A program made the translations under genes and the position numbers. Source: CAYYFV01 sp964451705 (lineage in GTDB: Bacteria > Patescibacteriota > Gracilibacteria > UBA1369 > GCA-2718715). Taken from it: 14,104 bases of DNA. The notes under the pieces were generated by a model that was not told where the DNA came from, did not search any database, and was given only the letters and a program-made list of their open reading frames with translations. The stretch spans positions 1-14,104 of the forward strand of contig CAYVIV010000025.1 in NCBI GenBank assembly GCA_964451705.1, written 5' to 3'. The number at the start of each line of letters is the position of its first letter. Position 1 is the first letter of the stretch. Below, piece by piece: positions 12,536 to 14,104 of the stretch.

Positions 12536-14104
12536 ATGATTAAAAAGAGTAATTTGTTAAAACGTTTATTAAAAGCCATTATGTCTAGTAGAGCAAGCTT
12601 TGTAAAAGCTTTAAAAAATTTAAATCAATCATATAAAAAATTAACTTTTGGCTACAAAAGTCTTGTCTGGACTGCTGTTTTCCTTATATTTCTAGGGGTT
12701 TTGTCAAGTCGAACTGTTTTAGAACCACCAAGCTTAAAGATGGGTGATAATTTAAAGGGTTCTTTGCAATTAGCAGGTAGAACTTTGGAAACTTTTAGTG
12801 CAGCTGATGTAGAGAGAATCTCAGCTAACACTCTTGCTTGTGCCGAAAAAACTTCTAAGAGTCATTTGTTGGTGGCAAAAGAGGTGATTACAGTAGAGGA
12901 ATTGTTATTAACTCAACTTAAAGAAGTTCCGGCCGATGTTGGTTATATTTTTATAACCGTAGAACCAAATGTTTTTGAAGACGCATTTAGTAGAAAGGTG
13001 ATTGCAGACTCAGATAAGTATTTTAAAGCCTCTAGATTTTTTGAGAACGAAATAGCTGCAGGAGACATAACTACAGCAATTACTAATCAAAGCTTTTTAT
13101 TGCCTGGTCAGATTTTATTTGTGATTTTCTCTAAAGATGTGAGTGCTTGTGCAGTATCAGCGGCAGATGCGAATAAAGTCCAGGTCGCAAGTTCTGGGTT
13201 TACACTTGGTTTTTTAAGTGGAGCAGATATTATTAAGCAAGAAAATGCTGATAATATAGGTTATGACGAGTTAAATATTAAAAAGATTTGGAGGACTAAT
13301 CTGTTTGCTAGTCGTGAACTTTTGCTCTCTGGCGATGTGAACCTAAGTCCAGATTTTTACTGGGTTTATGCAGACTATAATTCAACTCCAGCTGAATTAG
13401 AAGTCTTAAAAAATACAGACACAGATTTAGATGGTGTTAGCGATGCCAATGATCTGTGTGATGGCATAGACGAAGCACGAGTGCCAGATGATTTTGAACC
13501 TACAGCCAGTGGTGCCGAAGTAGATAATGTTGGTTGCAGTTTAGAGCAGGCTGGTGAAGATTTAGATGGTGATGACATTAGAGATGCTGTTGATGATGAT
13601 CGTGACAACGATGGTGTATTAAATGATGATGATGCCTTCCCCGACGATCCAGATGAATCCGAGGATACTGATGGCGATGAAATTGGCGATGAAGCAGATA
13701 CCGATGATGATGATGATGGCAGCTTAGATGATGATGACAACTGTCCCGAAGTTCCAAATGCAGATCAGTTAAATACAGATGGTGATGAACACGGTAACGC
13801 CTGTGATGATGATGATGACAACGACGGATTTTTAGATGCAGATGAATTAGGTGCCTGTGCTACAGATCCTTTGAATGCAGCTAGTGTGCCAACAGACTTG
13901 GATGAGGATGACATATGTGATGAACTGGACAATGATCGTGACAACGATGGTGTACTAAATGCAGATGATGCCTTTCCAGACGATGAAACCGAATCCGCGG
14001 ATACCGATGGCGATGGAGTTGGCGACAATTCCGACAACTGTCCCGACGTTCCAAATGTAGATCAAGCCAATATAGATGCTGATGAACCGGGTGATGCTTG
14101 TGAC
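12536..14104 (+). CDS. Membrane-anchored thrombospondin type 3 repeat protein, partial (3' end beyond window)
   Basis: An open frame of 523 codons runs from ATG 12536 to the last base of the window without a stop, so the C-terminus is missing. The first 40 residues are strongly basic (MIKKSNLLKRLLK), followed by one hydrophobic helix (about 43-57, LVWTAVFLIFLGVL) with no obvious signal peptidase site, which suggests an N-terminal anchor with the rest outside the cell. Residues 60-290 form a domain I cannot identify. From about 293 the protein becomes extremely acidic, with thrombospondin type 3 repeats: DTDLDGVSD, DRDNDGVLN, DTDGDEIGD, NCPEVPNADQ, DNDGFLD, then a second round DRDNDGVLN, DTDGDGVGD, NCPDVPNVDQ. 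Such D-x-D-x-D-G units bind Ca2+ and form rigid extended stalks in bacterial surface proteins. Likely a cell-surface or adhesion protein. Base composition shifts to GAT/GAC-rich in the repeats. Confidence 0.9.
   Translation, partial: MIKKSNLLKRLLKAIMSSRASFVKALKNLNQSYKKLTFGYKSLVWTAVFLIFLGVLSSRTVLEPPSLKMGDNLKGSLQLAGRTLETFSAADVERISANTLACAEKTSKSHLLVAKEVITVEELLLTQLKEVPADVGYIFITVEPNVFEDAFSRKVIADSDKYFKASRFFENEIAAGDITTAITNQSFLLPGQILFVIFSKDVSACAVSAADANKVQVASSGFTLGFLSGADIIKQENADNIGYDELNIKKIWRTNLFASRELLLSGDVNLSPDFYWVYADYNSTPAELEVLKNTDTDLDGVSDANDLCDGIDEARVPDDFEPTASGAEVDNVGCSLEQAGEDLDGDDIRDAVDDDRDNDGVLNDDDAFPDDPDESEDTDGDEIGDEADTDDDDDGSLDDDDNCPEVPNADQLNTDGDEHGNACDDDDDNDGFLDADELGACATDPLNAASVPTDLDEDDICDELDNDRDNDGVLNADDAFPDDETESADTDGDGVGDNSDNCPDVPNVDQANIDADEPGDACD
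13601..14104 (+). repeat. Tandem TSP3 coding repeat, about 100-112 residues per unit
   Basis: The DNA starting CGTGACAACGATGGTGTA occurs at 13601 and again at 13937 (offset 336 nt). The segment starting GACAACTGTCCCGA occurs at 13736 and 14033 (offset 297 nt). The two units are therefore duplicates differing by an in-frame 39-nt indel. The high DNA identity of these blocks suggests recent internal duplication, and length variation between strains would be expected. Confidence 0.75.

Noticed and set aside
13375..14037. Two long minus-strand serine-rich open frames
   Set aside because: They are the complement of Asp-rich GAT/GAC codons in the TSP3 gene; composition explains them fully.

Overview
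The window is AT-rich, densely packed bacterial DNA with one assembly gap (a run of exactly 100 N, 6280-6379). It carries thirteen protein-coding genes on both strands and no rRNA, tRNA, insertion sequence or CRISPR array that I can see. Stop codons are standard, and TGA is used as a stop in trmB. The mix of universal RNA modification genes (rlmN, trmB), nucleoside or nucleotide P-loop kinases, one-off hypothetical proteins, a lipoprotein and a very acidic thrombospondin type 3 (TSP3) repeat surface protein fits a small-genome, possibly host-dependent bacterium such as a Patescibacteria/CPR-type lineage. That placement is inference; no gene here fixes the phylum.

Layout. 83-877: hypothetical protein. 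1014-2707: a lipoprotein gene overlapping rlmN. 2788-4131: a hypothetical protein followed by trmB. 4218-4937: a deoxynucleoside kinase. 4967-7529: a strong promoter and a long RNA-type hairpin, then an overlapping operon of an MFS transporter (interrupted by the gap), an OsmC-like protein and a one-helix membrane protein. 7596-8291 (minus): a second P-loop kinase/ATPase, divergent from 8446-9432, an isopenicillin-N-synthase-type 2-oxoglutarate/Fe(II) oxygenase that ends in a strong hairpin terminator. 9548-11299: a protein with two GT2 glycosyltransferase domains. 11300-11485: a degenerate 56-bp repeat. 11486-12265 (minus): hypothetical. 12266-12535: a palindrome cluster. 12536-end: the start of a membrane-anchored TSP3 protein that runs off the window.

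The most coherent system-level signal is in the start regions. Most genes that begin a transcript have a sigma70-like -35/-10 pair placed so that transcription would begin 0-10 nt before the start codon, with no Shine-Dalgarno sequence. Clear ribosome binding motifs appear only at genes inside operons (trmB and the membrane protein at 6900). This suggests widespread leaderless initiation. The second notable item is a wobble-containing hairpin RNA directly downstream of the best promoter in the window.

Functionally, the kinases fit nucleoside salvage, the tandem glycosyltransferase and TSP3 protein fit cell-surface construction, and RlmN and TrmB are translation housekeeping. The other genes cannot be tied to a pathway from sequence alone.
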